Origin: UBA8296 sp031581145 | GTDB taxonomy: Bacteria; Bacteroidota; Rhodothermia; Balneolales; Balneolaceae | Assembly (NCBI GenBank): GCA_031581145.1 | Contig: JAVLBP010000006.1 | Location: 19,373 to 83,372, forward strand | Direction: 5' to 3' | Length of the DNA: 64,000 bases | Shown: piece by piece, positions 26,859 through 36,350 of the stretch | How positions within the stretch are numbered: position 1 is the first letter of the stretch | How the letters are laid out: every line of letters begins with the position of its first letter | The notes under the pieces: model-generated | Told to the model about the DNA's origin: nothing | What the model saw: the letters and a program-made list of their open reading frames with translations, nothing else | Database searches by the model: none | Translations under genes and position numbers: made by a program

Positions 26859-28349
26859 ATGTCTACCCCTGTCCGCGTCCGTTTTGCTCCATCTCCCACG
26901 GGATTCCTTCATATTGGAGGACTCCGCACCGCTCTGTACAATTATCTCTTCGCAAAGCATCATGGTGGATCCCTCATTTTACGCATTGAGGATACCGATC
27001 AAGCTCGTTTTATTGAAGGTGCCGAAGAAGACATACTAAGGTCCCTCAAGTGGTGTGGAATAGATATCGACGAGAGCCCCATCCACGGTGGTGAAGCGGG
27101 ACCGTATCGACAAAGCGAGCGAAAACAGCGTTACAATGACGCCGCCAAGCAGCTGCTTGAGGCCGATGCTGCGTATTATGCATTCGATACAACCGAAGAG
27201 ATCGAGACCATGCGAGAGCGACTCAAAGCATCGGGTAATCCTTCCCCATCGTATGATTCAATCACGCGTCAATCGATGAAGAACTCCTTGACGTTACCCT
27301 CTGACGAGGTTCAAAAACGTCTTGAGGCTGGGGATCCCTATGTCATTCGCCTCAAAGTTCCACGCCGGGAGTCCGTTCAGTTTACAGACATCATTCGTGG
27401 GGTTGTCACCTTCGAGACCAAAGGGATGGATGACCAGGTATTGATGAAATCCGATGGCATGCCAACGTATCACTTAGCGAATGTTGTGGATGATCACGAT
27501 ATGGGCATTACCCATGTGATTCGTGGGGAGGAGTGGCTAAGTAGTGCACCCAAGCACATGTTGTTGTATCAATATTTTGGGTGGGAACCACCCACGATGG
27601 CGCATTTACCACTGATTATGTCTCCGAGTGGAGGCAAGTTGTCCAAACGTAAGGCTGAGCAAGAGGGAATTCCTGTAAATACGAGAGACTACATTGATGG
27701 ACATTATGAGCCTGAGGCTCTGGTCAACTTTCTGGCTTATTTGGGCTGGAGCCCAGGCGACGATTCAGAAATCCACTCCATGGATGAGCTTGAGCGTCTG
27801 TTTTCACTCGAGAAAGTAAGTAAGGCTGGGGCAGTGTTTAATTTCAAAAAACTCATGTGGTATAATGAGCATTATCTACGTCATCAGACCGATGAGTCGT
27901 TGGTCCAGAGGTTGCTTGAGCTCCCTGCAGCTGACGCATTGCCAGGGGTGACAGCAGAGCGACTTCATGCACTATTACCGTTGCTCAAAGAGCGCATTAC
28001 CCGGTTGGATGAATTTTTTGAGATGGGAGCATTTTTCTTCGAGGATCCTCAAGATTATGATGAGAAAGGGCTCAAAAAAGCTGGTGAGACGGCGCCACCC
28101 ATGATCGAGGCATTAATGGAGAGCTTGAGGGCCCATCCAAAAGATGAGTTGAGTGCCGAAGAGTACAAGACTTGGCTCCATGACACCGCCGAAGCTCAAG
28201 GTGTGGGTATGGGAAAAGTGATGCTACCTACGCGATTGGCCATATCGGGTGCGGGTTTTGGTCCTGATCTAACCCCAAGCCTTGCATTGTTGGGTAAAGA
28301 TGTCGTGATTCGTAGATTACAGACGGCCCTAAAACATTGGTCTTCATGA
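26859..28349 (+). CDS. gltX: Glutamyl-tRNA synthetase
   Basis: 496 residues, normal for the family. The class I signatures are present: FAPSPTGFLHIGGLRTALYN at the N-terminus and KLSKR at 260-264. LRIEDTDQARF, VIRGEEWLSSAPKH and LAYLGWSPGDDSE are also typical. The enzyme charges tRNA-Glu (and possibly tRNA-Gln if Gat-dependent) in the cytosol. The lgt start overlaps its stop by four bases, so the two are co-transcribed. No discriminating versus non-discriminating feature could be judged by eye. Confidence 0.97.
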   Translation: MSTPVRVRFAPSPTGFLHIGGLRTALYNYLFAKHHGGSLILRIEDTDQARFIEGAEEDILRSLKWCGIDIDESPIHGGEAGPYRQSERKQRYNDAAKQLLEADAAYYAFDTTEEIETMRERLKASGNPSPSYDSITRQSMKNSLTLPSDEVQKRLEAGDPYVIRLKVPRRESVQFTDIIRGVVTFETKGMDDQVLMKSDGMPTYHLANVVDDHDMGITHVIRGEEWLSSAPKHMLLYQYFGWEPPTMAHLPLIMSPSGGKLSKRKAEQEGIPVNTRDYIDGHYEPEALVNFLAYLGWSPGDDSEIHSMDELERLFSLEKVSKAGAVFNFKKLMWYNEHYLRHQTDESLVQRLLELPAADALPGVTAERLHALLPLLKERITRLDEFFEMGAFFFEDPQDYDEKGLKKAGETAPPMIEALMESLRAHPKDELSAEEYKTWLHDTAEAQGVGMGKVMLPTRLAISGAGFGPDLTPSLALLGKDVVIRRLQTALKHWSS

Positions 28350-29359
28350 GCCTATACTCTCTAATACAAATTGTAGCTGCGTTTGTATGGGATGGACAGC
28401 CAATTCTATTCTCCATCCCAGCGATCGACTTGCCCTTCAGCATATCGTGGCTAGCACTTCTAGGAGGCTTCTTTGGTGCTCAATGGTTGCATAATCGCTG
28501 GCAAAAAAAAGGTGTCTCCCCCATCCCCTTTGGATTTTGGGGCATTTTTGTAGCACTATTCGTTGGGATTCAACTTATAGACTTGATCATTCAAGGTCCA
28601 GGCTTCTCGACGGTTGGGCCCATCGAACCTCGCTGGTATGGCTTAATGTTCGCCCTAGCATTTATCTCAGGGTATTGGTTGGGTTCTAGGGAGTTAACCT
28701 ACATTGGATTGTCCCCCCAAGAATTGGATCGCCTTCTTATGGTGGTATTAATCTCCACCGTGGTGGGCGCACGATTGGGTCACATCATTTTTTATGACCT
28801 AGAGTTTTATTTAGCCAATCCAGGGCTGATTCCACAAATTTGGAGAGGTGGATTGGCCAGCCATGGTGCCGCGATTGCCATTCCGCTCGCTGTGTGGTTC
28901 TATGCAAGAAGCCTCAAAAAAATCACCTTTCTTCAACTCGCCGACCGCATCGCCATTGGGGTCGCCATAGCAGGAATGTTTATCCGCACGGGGAATTTCT
29001 TCAACTCTGAAATCCTAGGGCAACCTACCGATCTACCTTGGGCCATCGTTTTTGCTCAACGTGACCTGTTGCCTCGCCACCCAACGATGCTTTATGAGGC
29101 TTTGTGGTGTCTGGTCGTGTTGGCGATACTGCTGTTTCTCCTCCATCGATATGCCAAAAAGCCACCCAAAGGGCTATTGCTAGGAACCTTCCTGAGCGTC
29201 ATGTTTACCGGGAGATTTATGTTAGAGTTCACAAAAATGCGCCAAGCAGCCTTTGCAACAGACTGGACTCTAAGTATGGGGCAATTGTTGAGTATTCCTG
29301 CGGTCCTTATTGGACTTTGGCTGATCATCAGTGCTCTACGAAACAAGTCAAAAGCTTAG
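28346..29359 (+). CDS. lgt: Prolipoprotein diacylglyceryl transferase
   Basis: About 337 residues from the ATG at 28346, which overlaps the gltX stop as ATGA. Seven or so transmembrane segments are visible. The family signature appears as FIRTGNFFNSEILGQPTDLP, with RHPTMLYEALW and the earlier PRWYGLMFALAF and GGLASHGA. Lgt moves diacylglycerol from phosphatidylglycerol to the lipobox cysteine, the first step of lipoprotein maturation, in the inner membrane. The TPR protein at 3621-4931 is a likely substrate. The 70-residue N-terminal part is longer than in many Lgt proteins. Its stop overlaps that of the convergent porin gene. Confidence 0.93.
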   Translation: MSLYSLIQIVAAFVWDGQPILFSIPAIDLPFSISWLALLGGFFGAQWLHNRWQKKGVSPIPFGFWGIFVALFVGIQLIDLIIQGPGFSTVGPIEPRWYGLMFALAFISGYWLGSRELTYIGLSPQELDRLLMVVLISTVVGARLGHIIFYDLEFYLANPGLIPQIWRGGLASHGAAIAIPLAVWFYARSLKKITFLQLADRIAIGVAIAGMFIRTGNFFNSEILGQPTDLPWAIVFAQRDLLPRHPTMLYEALWCLVVLAILLFLLHRYAKKPPKGLLLGTFLSVMFTGRFMLEFTKMRQAAFATDWTLSMGQLLSIPAVLIGLWLIISALRNKSKA

Positions 29360-30450
29360 AAAGCGAGCTGAATATTTAGCCTAAGCTCTGTCTCCTCAAA
29401 CACATAATCGGCGTCCATATACCCAATCACATTCACCTGGACGGCAATCACATCATTCAACGCACGCTTGTACCCAAGGGTTGCGTCATGCTTCAACAAT
29501 GCGCTTGACGTTCGATCCATCCGCTGCCACCGCACGGCAAACGTATTGATCTCGCTCGGCGTATACCCCAACGTGACAAACCCAGACATAAACTCTACCT
29601 CTTTGTCCACAACCAAGTCGAGCTGTGAACGGATCCCTTCAGCAGCCAGAAACCATGATTTGGATTCAAGTCGTGTATCGACACCGATCGATTCTCTGTA
29701 CCCATCTACCAAGAACATCCGTTTTAGCCCTATGCGCACTTGATCGCTGAAACCCGCTTGGACAAACGTCCCCACTTTCATGTTGACCCCCCATCGGTTT
29801 GCCTCGGCTTGTAAACGCCCCACGCCTAAGAATTTCTCATCTTGATTTGCTGCACGCCCGTCGCCGTTAAACATCCCAAGCCATGCTGTCACAGGGCCAT
29901 GTGAAACTCTTCCACGAACCCCAATTTCTTGGCCTCCTAAGAAGTAATTTGATCCAATATTTCGGCCGATGAAATCGTCCTCTGCTGGGGAAGGAAAGAA
30001 GTCTAAATTGGTCAACATCTTGACGTTGCCAACCCTCAGCTCAGCTTTATTTTGCCAAAAGGTTTTGTAAATATTAATCCCTTGAAACCCTGGGGTTGCC
30101 GATGCATTGTACTGCAGCTTGAACCCAAACCCGTCATCAAAGGCTCCCTTGAGCCCCAACCTTGATTGGGCCACCCTGAATTGATTGGATCCGAATGTGG
30201 CGTTTTCATAGGGTGTTGCATACGCGTGAAATTGAATCATGGCTAGCCATTCAAATTCCCCAGAGTCTAGGTAAGATTGGATTGCACCAGGCTGTGCTTT
30301 CTCCTGGCCAAGCACAGTGGAGGATGCACCTACGCTTAGGAGTCCAACCAACAGAGCAAGCGGTATGCGAAATCTAAAAAAAGCTTTGGCAGAAGGCTGA
30401 GGGGTGAGCTTGGCCATCAGATGGGTAGGGTTGAGTAGTGTGCGGATCAT
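29356..30450 (-). CDS. Outer-membrane porin, OprO/OprP-like
   Basis: 364 residues. A signal peptide ends near TVLGQ. The mature part alternates short beta strands (SRLGLKGAFDDGFGFKLQYN, RVGNVKMLTNLDFFPSPAED) and ends in NIQLAF, a C-terminal phenylalanine typical of outer-membrane barrels. The AEDDFIGRNIG and GGQEIGVRG pattern resembles phosphate-selective OprO/P-type porins, so an anion or phosphate role is possible but unproven. The gene is divergent from the phosphohexomutase across a 226-base region with repeats and a palindrome. The ATG at 30450 gives a long n-region; ATG at 30415 is also possible. Confidence 0.8.
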   Translation of the reverse strand: MIRTLLNPTHLMAKLTPQPSAKAFFRFRIPLALLVGLLSVGASSTVLGQEKAQPGAIQSYLDSGEFEWLAMIQFHAYATPYENATFGSNQFRVAQSRLGLKGAFDDGFGFKLQYNASATPGFQGINIYKTFWQNKAELRVGNVKMLTNLDFFPSPAEDDFIGRNIGSNYFLGGQEIGVRGRVSHGPVTAWLGMFNGDGRAANQDEKFLGVGRLQAEANRWGVNMKVGTFVQAGFSDQVRIGLKRMFLVDGYRESIGVDTRLESKSWFLAAEGIRSQLDLVVDKEVEFMSGFVTLGYTPSEINTFAVRWQRMDRTSSALLKHDATLGYKRALNDVIAVQVNVIGYMDADYVFEETELRLNIQLAF

Positions 30451-30495
30451 GTGTTTTAGTCCAAATGGTTTATTCTTAGATGTATTTGCCTAATA

Positions 30496-30553
30496 ATAGT
30501 GTGCTTGTAATAATGTTATGGTAATCGTGCGTGATATTCATAGTGTGCTTGTA
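30496..30553 (+). repeat. Two direct repeats in the porin/phosphohexomutase divergent region
   Basis: ATAGTGTGCTTGTA occurs exactly at 30496-30509 and again at 30540-30553, 44 bases apart, close to four helical turns. This could be a pair of regulator sites. They lie midway between divergent gene starts at 30450 and 30677. Confidence 0.55.
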
Positions 30554-30578
30554 TTATCTTGTATTTTGACAAGATAAT
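30553..30578. promoter_or_regulatory. Perfect inverted repeat, candidate operator
   Basis: ATTATCTTGT (30553-30562), a 6-base spacer and ACAAGATAAT (30569-30578) form a perfect 10-bp inverted repeat next to the second direct repeat. GATAAT at 30573-30578 could serve as a -10 element for the gene at 30677. No T-run follows and both flanking genes start away from it, so an operator is more likely than a terminator. Confidence 0.5.
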
Positions 30579-30676
30579 GGATTTTGAAGCCGTCTGTACA
30601 CTTCCACATGCCTCAAAAACCGTTACCTTTCAACACACCCATTTCCTTAATCCGTACGACTCAAATTCTTTGACCT

Positions 30677-32083
30677 ATGATTCGATTTGGCACCGACGGC
30701 TGGCGAGCCATTATTGCAAAAGACTTCACCTTCGATAATGTGAATCTCGTGACCCAAGCGACGGCACGATGGATTCAATCGGAGTCCATCACCTCACATG
30801 GCGTCGTCATTGGCCATGATGCACGTTTTTTGGGGCGGGAATTTGCGGAGCATTGCGCATGCACTTTTGCGGCAATGAGTATCCCCGTGAAGATCGCCAA
30901 GACGATCGCTCCCACACCAGCTGTGAGTTGGGGAGCCTTAGAGTATGACGCCGTAGGAATCGTCATTACAGCGAGTCACAATCCACCAGCGTACAATGGT
31001 TTCAAAATTAAAGCACCCTTTGGTGGGCCCGCCACACCAGACCAAATAACTGCTGTGGAATCCTTTCTCCCCTCGATCGACGCACCCCTCACAGTTAAGG
31101 ATTTTGAGACCTACGTAGCCGAAGGGTTAATCCAAGAAATCGACCTCGTGGACGACTACATGAAAGATCTTGCCGCAAAACTGGATTTGGATGCCATTCG
31201 ACAGAGTGGGCTCAAGATTGCACATGATGCCATGTACGGCGCTGGGATGGGCCTCATTGAGCAATTGTTACCCGGGCAAGTGGTGTCGTTGCACGACGAC
31301 GTGAATCCAAGTTTTTATGGCCAGGCCCCTGAACCTATTGAGCGAAATCTTCCAGAGCTCCCCAAAGCCGTCTTGGACCATGGATGCGCCGTGGGGTTAG
31401 CGAATGACGGGGATGCAGATCGTATAGGGATGGTTGACGAGCGTGGGGTTTTTGTCGATTCCCACCAAATGCTATCATTGTTGACATGGTATCAATCGCA
31501 AGTCAAAGGGCTCAAAGGGGATGTTATCAAAACGTTTTCGACAACGACCATGCTCGATAAAATGGCCGATGCCTACGGTCTTGGCTTCGAAACGCGTCCC
31601 ATTGGCTTTAAGCATGTTGCAGAGAGGATTATCTCTGGGGATGTCCTTGTAGGGGGTGAGGAATCTGGTGGTCTTGCCGTCAAAGGGCACATTCCAGAAA
31701 GAGATGGTTTGTATATCGGACTGTTAATAACAGAGATGGTCGTTACCTCCGGAAAAACATTAAGCGAGCTCATCCAAGGATTGTTTGATGAGTTTGGCCT
31801 TCATGCCACGTGGCGTGAAGATCTTCACACCGAAGAGGGCAAAAAACAAGCCATGATGGACGCTTGTAAAGCAAAGAAAATCACTGAAATTGCCGGGTTG
31901 AAGGTCCAAGATTGGGACATGCTCGATGGAGTCAAACATCTTATGGACGATGGCTCATGGCTACTCGTTCGTCCCTCTGGCACCGAACCTGTGCTGCGAA
32001 TCTACTCCGAAGCAGACACTCATGACAAAGCGCAAGCGTTGGTGAAGGAGACCGTGGCCATGGTGGACAATCTACCCGTCTAA
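30677..32083 (+). CDS. Phosphoglucomutase/phosphomannomutase family protein
   Basis: 468 residues of the alpha-D-phosphohexomutase family. The phosphoserine is S100 in TASHNPPAYNGFK. The metal loop is NDGDADRIG, the sugar loop GGEESGG, and the phosphate-binding C-terminal loop RPSGTEPVLRIYSE. All four domains are therefore present. The enzyme shifts phosphate between C1 and C6 of a hexose or hexosamine. Whether it uses glucose, mannose or glucosamine cannot be told. It starts a plus-strand pair with the ZIP transporter 11 bases downstream and lies divergent from the porin. Confidence 0.93.
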   Translation: MIRFGTDGWRAIIAKDFTFDNVNLVTQATARWIQSESITSHGVVIGHDARFLGREFAEHCACTFAAMSIPVKIAKTIAPTPAVSWGALEYDAVGIVITASHNPPAYNGFKIKAPFGGPATPDQITAVESFLPSIDAPLTVKDFETYVAEGLIQEIDLVDDYMKDLAAKLDLDAIRQSGLKIAHDAMYGAGMGLIEQLLPGQVVSLHDDVNPSFYGQAPEPIERNLPELPKAVLDHGCAVGLANDGDADRIGMVDERGVFVDSHQMLSLLTWYQSQVKGLKGDVIKTFSTTTMLDKMADAYGLGFETRPIGFKHVAERIISGDVLVGGEESGGLAVKGHIPERDGLYIGLLITEMVVTSGKTLSELIQGLFDEFGLHATWREDLHTEEGKKQAMMDACKAKKITEIAGLKVQDWDMLDGVKHLMDDGSWLLVRPSGTEPVLRIYSEADTHDKAQALVKETVAMVDNLPV

Positions 32084-32094
32084 GCGTACAAACG

Positions 32095-32841
32095 ATGGAG
32101 ATCCTTCAAAGCCCCCTGGCATGGGTATTTGTTGCAGCGCTGATTACTGCAGTGGCTACAGGTTTGGGAGCTGTACCTTTCTTCTTTGCAAAGGAATTTA
32201 GTCCCAAGTTCTTGGGATCTGGCAATGCGTTAGCTGCTGGGCTGATGATTGCTGCAAGTTTCAATTTGATGGCTGAAGGAATTGCAGAGGATGCCATCAT
32301 GACCTCATGGGGTATATTTATTGGCTTGGTATTCATCGTGTTGAGCGCCATGTTTTTGGAACGGCATGAGGATATTCAATTTGCCCATATTGATAAACTT
32401 GAAGGTCGAAAAATCTTGCTGATTCTAGCCGTAATGACGGCTCATTCCTTTACGGAGGGGATTGGGGTTGGGGTCTCTTTTGGGCGTAGCGAATCGTTTG
32501 GATCCCTCATCTCAGCAGCGATTGCACTACATAATATACCCGAAGGGCTCGCGATCTCACTTGTAATGGTGCCCCGAGGCGTTTCTGCCCTGAGAGCCAT
32601 GGGGTGGAGTATTTTCTCAAGCCTACCTCAACCTCTCATGGCGGTTCCTGCATTTCTGTTTGTCGAGACGTTTTCTGAATTCCTACCCGCAGGTTTAGGG
32701 TTTGCTGGCGGTGCCATGATCTGGATGTCTATTTCAGAGATCTTGCCCGATGCTGCAAAGGATATAAGCTGGAATCGAATTGCCATTATTGTTGTAATTT
32801 CCCTTATTGGAATGATCCTTTTTCAAGAATTTCTATCATAA
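32095..32841 (+). CDS. ZIP-family metal transporter
   Basis: 248 residues with about eight hydrophobic segments. The metal-site motifs are intact: AHSFTEGIGVGVSFG (fourth segment) and ALHNIPEGLAISL (fifth segment). ZIP proteins carry Zn2+ or related divalent metals into the cytosol. The histidine-rich loop before the fourth segment is short (ERHEDIQFAHIDK). The gene directly follows the phosphohexomutase, with no clear functional link. Metal preference is unknown. Confidence 0.9.
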   Translation: MEILQSPLAWVFVAALITAVATGLGAVPFFFAKEFSPKFLGSGNALAAGLMIAASFNLMAEGIAEDAIMTSWGIFIGLVFIVLSAMFLERHEDIQFAHIDKLEGRKILLILAVMTAHSFTEGIGVGVSFGRSESFGSLISAAIALHNIPEGLAISLVMVPRGVSALRAMGWSIFSSLPQPLMAVPAFLFVETFSEFLPAGLGFAGGAMIWMSISEILPDAAKDISWNRIAIIVVISLIGMILFQEFLS

Positions 32842-32908
32842 GACCGCTTTTGAGTGTCTGCATGATTAACACCCCAACGTGGACCATTATTCACAAATCC
32901 TACATCCA

Positions 32909-35188
32909 ATGAAAAAACACTTCACATCCCTTTTGATCTGGATGGTGCCTGCCCTTTTGGTGGTCGCTTTTCAGCCAGTTTCCTATGCCCAGGATATCGA
33001 CAAAGCCGTTTATAGTTCGCTTGAAGAGGCCTTAGGGGCTTCGGGCCAGCTTGGTGGATCTAATGGCCCTTCCAATGTACAGTGGATTGATGGTGGCGAT
33101 CGTTACTCGTACACCTCTCGCACGCAAGATGGGCCTGAAATTAGAGTCTACGATCCAGCCACGGGCGATGACGAGTTAACGTTCAAAGCCTCCGATTACA
33201 CCTTTCCAGGGAGTGACGAACCGTTTGAATATCGCTCCTTTCAATGGTCTAAAGATTTCAAATTCATCGTGTTTGAGACCAATTTTCGACCGATCTATCG
33301 CTACAGTGGCGTCTCAGATTACTATATGTTCAGTGTAGAAGATGAAACGCTTGAGCCTGCTGCCATGGATGCGTTCACCGCGGAGCTATCCCCTGATGGA
33401 ACGAAGATGGGCTATGAGCATGAAGGAAACCTCTTTGTTTTGGAGCTCGCAACGGGTGAATCAACACAACTCACCTTCGATGCGGAAGAAAATGTTTACA
33501 ATGGCCGTTTTGGGTGGGTCTATGAAGAAGAGTTTAGCATCGTTCAAGGATGGTCATGGTCCTACGATAGTGAGCACCTAGCCTACTGGCAAACCGATGA
33601 GCGTGATGTCCCACTATTTGTCTCAACCGATTACAGTGGGAGTTATCCAGAATTTGTTGAGATTCCCTATCCCAAAGTAGGCGCAACCAATCCAAGCGTC
33701 AAAATCGGGGTGGTCAATGTAGATTCTGGCGAAAAACGTTGGATGGACCTAGACCTTGGTGATGGGTATGTGCCACGTATCTATTGGACTAGTGATCCGT
33801 CAAAGCTGGCGGTTCAACATATGAACAGAGCCCAGAATCACCTCTCTTTGTACATGTTTGATATCAATACAGGCCAAGGCGATGTCATTATGGAGGAGAT
33901 TGCCGAAGATGGATGGATTGATGTATATGATTTCTTTGCCGGCATCTCCAATTTGATGTTTTTCCCTCCAGATCGTGAGGAGTTTTTCTGGATTAGTGAT
34001 TCTGACGGCTGGAGTCATGTGTACCGTTATGACTACGAGGGCAACCTCCTCAATCAAGTGACTCAAGGGGAATGGGAAGTGACCAAAATCCATGCTGTAA
34101 ACTCCGAGACCGAAAAGATTTATTTCGAGTCCACAGAAGCTTCGCCATTAGAGCGTCAACTCTATTCAATCACCTTTGATGGCGGGCAGAAGTCTCGCAT
34201 TACCCAAATGGCCGGGCGTCATGACATTACCATGGGGCCAAATGGATCCTACTTTATCACGAGAGTCTCCAATGTTGAAACCCCTAAGCAAGTGGAGCTT
34301 TGGGCGACAGCTTCTGGAGGGCAAAAACTTGAGACATTGGTAGCCAATGAGAGTGTAAACGAGTACATCGCTGAGCACTCTTACAGTCCACGTGAATTAA
34401 CCACCATTACCACATCAGATGGCAGAACATTGGATGCGTATGTGATCAAGCCTTTTGATTTTGACCCAACCCAAGAGTACCCCATGCTATTAAGTATTTA
34501 TGGAGGTCCTGGCGCACAGGGGGTGTATAATCAATTTGAAACCAGCGGTTGGAATCAATACTTGGCCCAGCTTGGCTTTGTGATTGTGAATGTGAACAAC
34601 CGAGGCACAGGTGGGTATGGTGCTGAGTTTGAGAAGTCCGTGTACAAGCAACTTGGACTTCTTGAAGCCGAAGATTTTGCCGAAACTGCAACGTATATGG
34701 GCGCAAAAGAGTGGGTGGACGAAGATCGAATGGCAATCCGTGGGCATAGTTATGGTGGGTTTATGGCGAGTCTTACGCCGGTCTTGTACCCAGATGTGTT
34801 TGACGTCGCGATTGTAGGGGCTCCCGTCACAGATTGGCGACTCTACGACACCATTTACACGGAGCGCTACATGGGGCTTCTCGAAGATAATTTGGAAGGA
34901 TATAAGAAGACTTCAGTGGCTACCTATGCGGAAAACTTAGAAGCCAAAATGTTGATTGCTCACTCCTCCATGGATGAAAATGTTCATGTCCAAAACACCA
35001 TGCAAGCCATCCAAGCCTTTACCGATGCGGGCAAAGATGTGGATCTGCGCATTTATCCAGCTGGAGCGCATGGGGTTGCCTATAACTACAACAGCTATGT
35101 GTTGCTCTATGAGACCTACACGAATCTGTTGAAGGAGGAGTTTGGACTCGAGGCAAACTATGCAGATGCACAGCCGTCAGCCTATTAA
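32909..35188 (+). CDS. Dipeptidyl peptidase IV-like S9 serine peptidase
   Basis: About 759 residues from the ATG at 32909, which begins a good signal peptide (MKKHFTSLLIWMVPALLVV to SYAQ); an in-frame GTG at 32879 is less likely. The N-terminal half is the DPP-IV propeller (FGWVYEEEF). The alpha/beta-hydrolase domain carries S614 in GHSYGGFM, D689 in SSMDENVH and H721 in AGAHGVAY. DPP-IV-type enzymes release X-Pro or X-Ala dipeptides; this one acts in the periplasm or outside the cell. The end overlaps the rlmN start by about 29 bases. Confidence 0.94.
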   Translation: MKKHFTSLLIWMVPALLVVAFQPVSYAQDIDKAVYSSLEEALGASGQLGGSNGPSNVQWIDGGDRYSYTSRTQDGPEIRVYDPATGDDELTFKASDYTFPGSDEPFEYRSFQWSKDFKFIVFETNFRPIYRYSGVSDYYMFSVEDETLEPAAMDAFTAELSPDGTKMGYEHEGNLFVLELATGESTQLTFDAEENVYNGRFGWVYEEEFSIVQGWSWSYDSEHLAYWQTDERDVPLFVSTDYSGSYPEFVEIPYPKVGATNPSVKIGVVNVDSGEKRWMDLDLGDGYVPRIYWTSDPSKLAVQHMNRAQNHLSLYMFDINTGQGDVIMEEIAEDGWIDVYDFFAGISNLMFFPPDREEFFWISDSDGWSHVYRYDYEGNLLNQVTQGEWEVTKIHAVNSETEKIYFESTEASPLERQLYSITFDGGQKSRITQMAGRHDITMGPNGSYFITRVSNVETPKQVELWATASGGQKLETLVANESVNEYIAEHSYSPRELTTITTSDGRTLDAYVIKPFDFDPTQEYPMLLSIYGGPGAQGVYNQFETSGWNQYLAQLGFVIVNVNNRGTGGYGAEFEKSVYKQLGLLEAEDFAETATYMGAKEWVDEDRMAIRGHSYGGFMASLTPVLYPDVFDVAIVGAPVTDWRLYDTIYTERYMGLLEDNLEGYKKTSVATYAENLEAKMLIAHSSMDENVHVQNTMQAIQAFTDAGKDVDLRIYPAGAHGVAYNYNSYVLLYETYTNLLKEEFGLEANYADAQPSAY

Positions 35189-36266
35189 TCTTAAGTCTTT
35201 AAGCCATCAAGCGTTACGGGACTACTGTTCCGAGCAAGGGATCCCCTCCTATCGAGGGGATCAGCTGTTTCAGTGGATGTGGCAAAAGGAGGTGCATGAT
35301 CTTGCAGAGATGTCAAATCTTCCCAAATCTCTGCGGGAGTCACTTGAAGAAACTACCTCCATTACCCAACTAGAGCGCCGCAAAGAGACTCGGTCCAAAG
35401 ACGGGACCATCAAAATTCTCTTTGAGACAGGTCGTGAGCAATCCCCACCTATGGAAGCGGTGCTGATTCCAGATTTTGATCAAGAGGGTGCACCTCAACG
35501 GATGACCGTTTGTGTGTCCTCACAGGTTGGGTGCATGTTTGGATGCGCGTTTTGTGCAACGGGTAAGATGGGGTATTTCCGCAATCTGGAGGCCTGGGAA
35601 ATTGCCGACCAAGCTGTCCAGATGAATCGGGTCGCACTCAACGCATACGGAAAAGGGATCACCAACATTGTCTACATGGGGAAGGGAGAGCCTTTGCATA
35701 ATATGAGAGCTGTCGTTGATTCTGTTGAGATGGTCACCTCGCCTTTGGGTCTTGAACTTTCCCCACGTCGTATCACCGTCTCCACTGTAGGCCTTGCCAA
35801 ACAAATCAAGCAACTAGCCCAACAAAAGGCCACGTTTAACCTTGCGATTTCACTTCACGCACCCAATGATGAAAAGCGTGATAAAATCATGCCCATCAAC
35901 GAATCGCTCAACTTGTCAGCGCTCCGTGAAGCCCTGGAAGCCTACTATGAGGCTACTCAAAAACCTGTGACGTACGAATATCTTTTGTTTGATGAGTTTA
36001 ACGACTCGGCCGAAGATGCTCGTGCTTTGGCTGATATTGTTTCATGGATTCCTTCCAAAGTGAACATCATCATGTATAATAATGTGCTTGGAGTCGAGCT
36101 CAAACGAGCAAGAGAGCAAAGATTAGACCGATTCATGCAAGCGTTGTCGAAACGGGGGGTGCGGGCCACCGTCCGGAGAAGCCGTGGCGATGACATTGAT
36201 GCGGGGTGTGGACAATTAGCTATCCGAGAAGGGATCGAAAAAGGAAAATCGATCGCGAAGGCCTAG
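35160..36266 (+). CDS. rlmN: Dual-specificity 23S rRNA/tRNA (adenine-C2) methyltransferase
   Basis: About 368 residues. The radical-SAM cluster motif is C125-MFG-C129-AF-C132, within VSSQVGCMFGCAFCATGKMG. The catalytic cysteine near the end is C350 in DIDAGCGQLA. YMGKGEPLHN matches the family motif MGMGEPLxN with one change. RlmN methylates A2503 of 23S rRNA and A37 of some tRNAs. It starts inside the end of the DPP-IV-like gene; ATG at 35160 or 35166 is possible. It is convergent with lepB. Confidence 0.95.
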   Translation: MQMHSRQPINLKSLSHQALRDYCSEQGIPSYRGDQLFQWMWQKEVHDLAEMSNLPKSLRESLEETTSITQLERRKETRSKDGTIKILFETGREQSPPMEAVLIPDFDQEGAPQRMTVCVSSQVGCMFGCAFCATGKMGYFRNLEAWEIADQAVQMNRVALNAYGKGITNIVYMGKGEPLHNMRAVVDSVEMVTSPLGLELSPRRITVSTVGLAKQIKQLAQQKATFNLAISLHAPNDEKRDKIMPINESLNLSALREALEAYYEATQKPVTYEYLLFDEFNDSAEDARALADIVSWIPSKVNIIMYNNVLGVELKRAREQRLDRFMQALSKRGVRATVRRSRGDDIDAGCGQLAIREGIEKGKSIAKA

Positions 36267-36284
36267 CGAGTGGGTTGAATGGCT

Positions 36285-36350
36285 CACTGGTTCATTCACT
36301 CACTGGTTCATTTACTCACTGGTTTACTGACCCACTGATTTACTGACTCA
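36285..36350 (+). repeat. 16-bp minisatellite between rlmN and lepB
   Basis: Four 16-base units lie head to tail, from CACTGGTTCATTCACT and CACTGGTTCATTTACT to the diverged CACTGGTTTACTGACC and CACTGATTTACTGACT, and a fifth CACTGAT begins at 36349. The array fills most of the gap between the convergent genes and runs into the lepB stop codon (36348-36350). There are no unique spacers, so it is not a CRISPR array. No terminator hairpin is evident. Confidence 0.85.

Noticed and set aside
30553..30578. Intrinsic terminator
   Set aside because: No T-run follows on either strand and both neighbouring genes are transcribed away from the site.
36285..36350. Possible CRISPR-like repeat array
   Set aside because: Units are directly adjacent and there are no unique spacers or cas genes; it is a simple tandem repeat.
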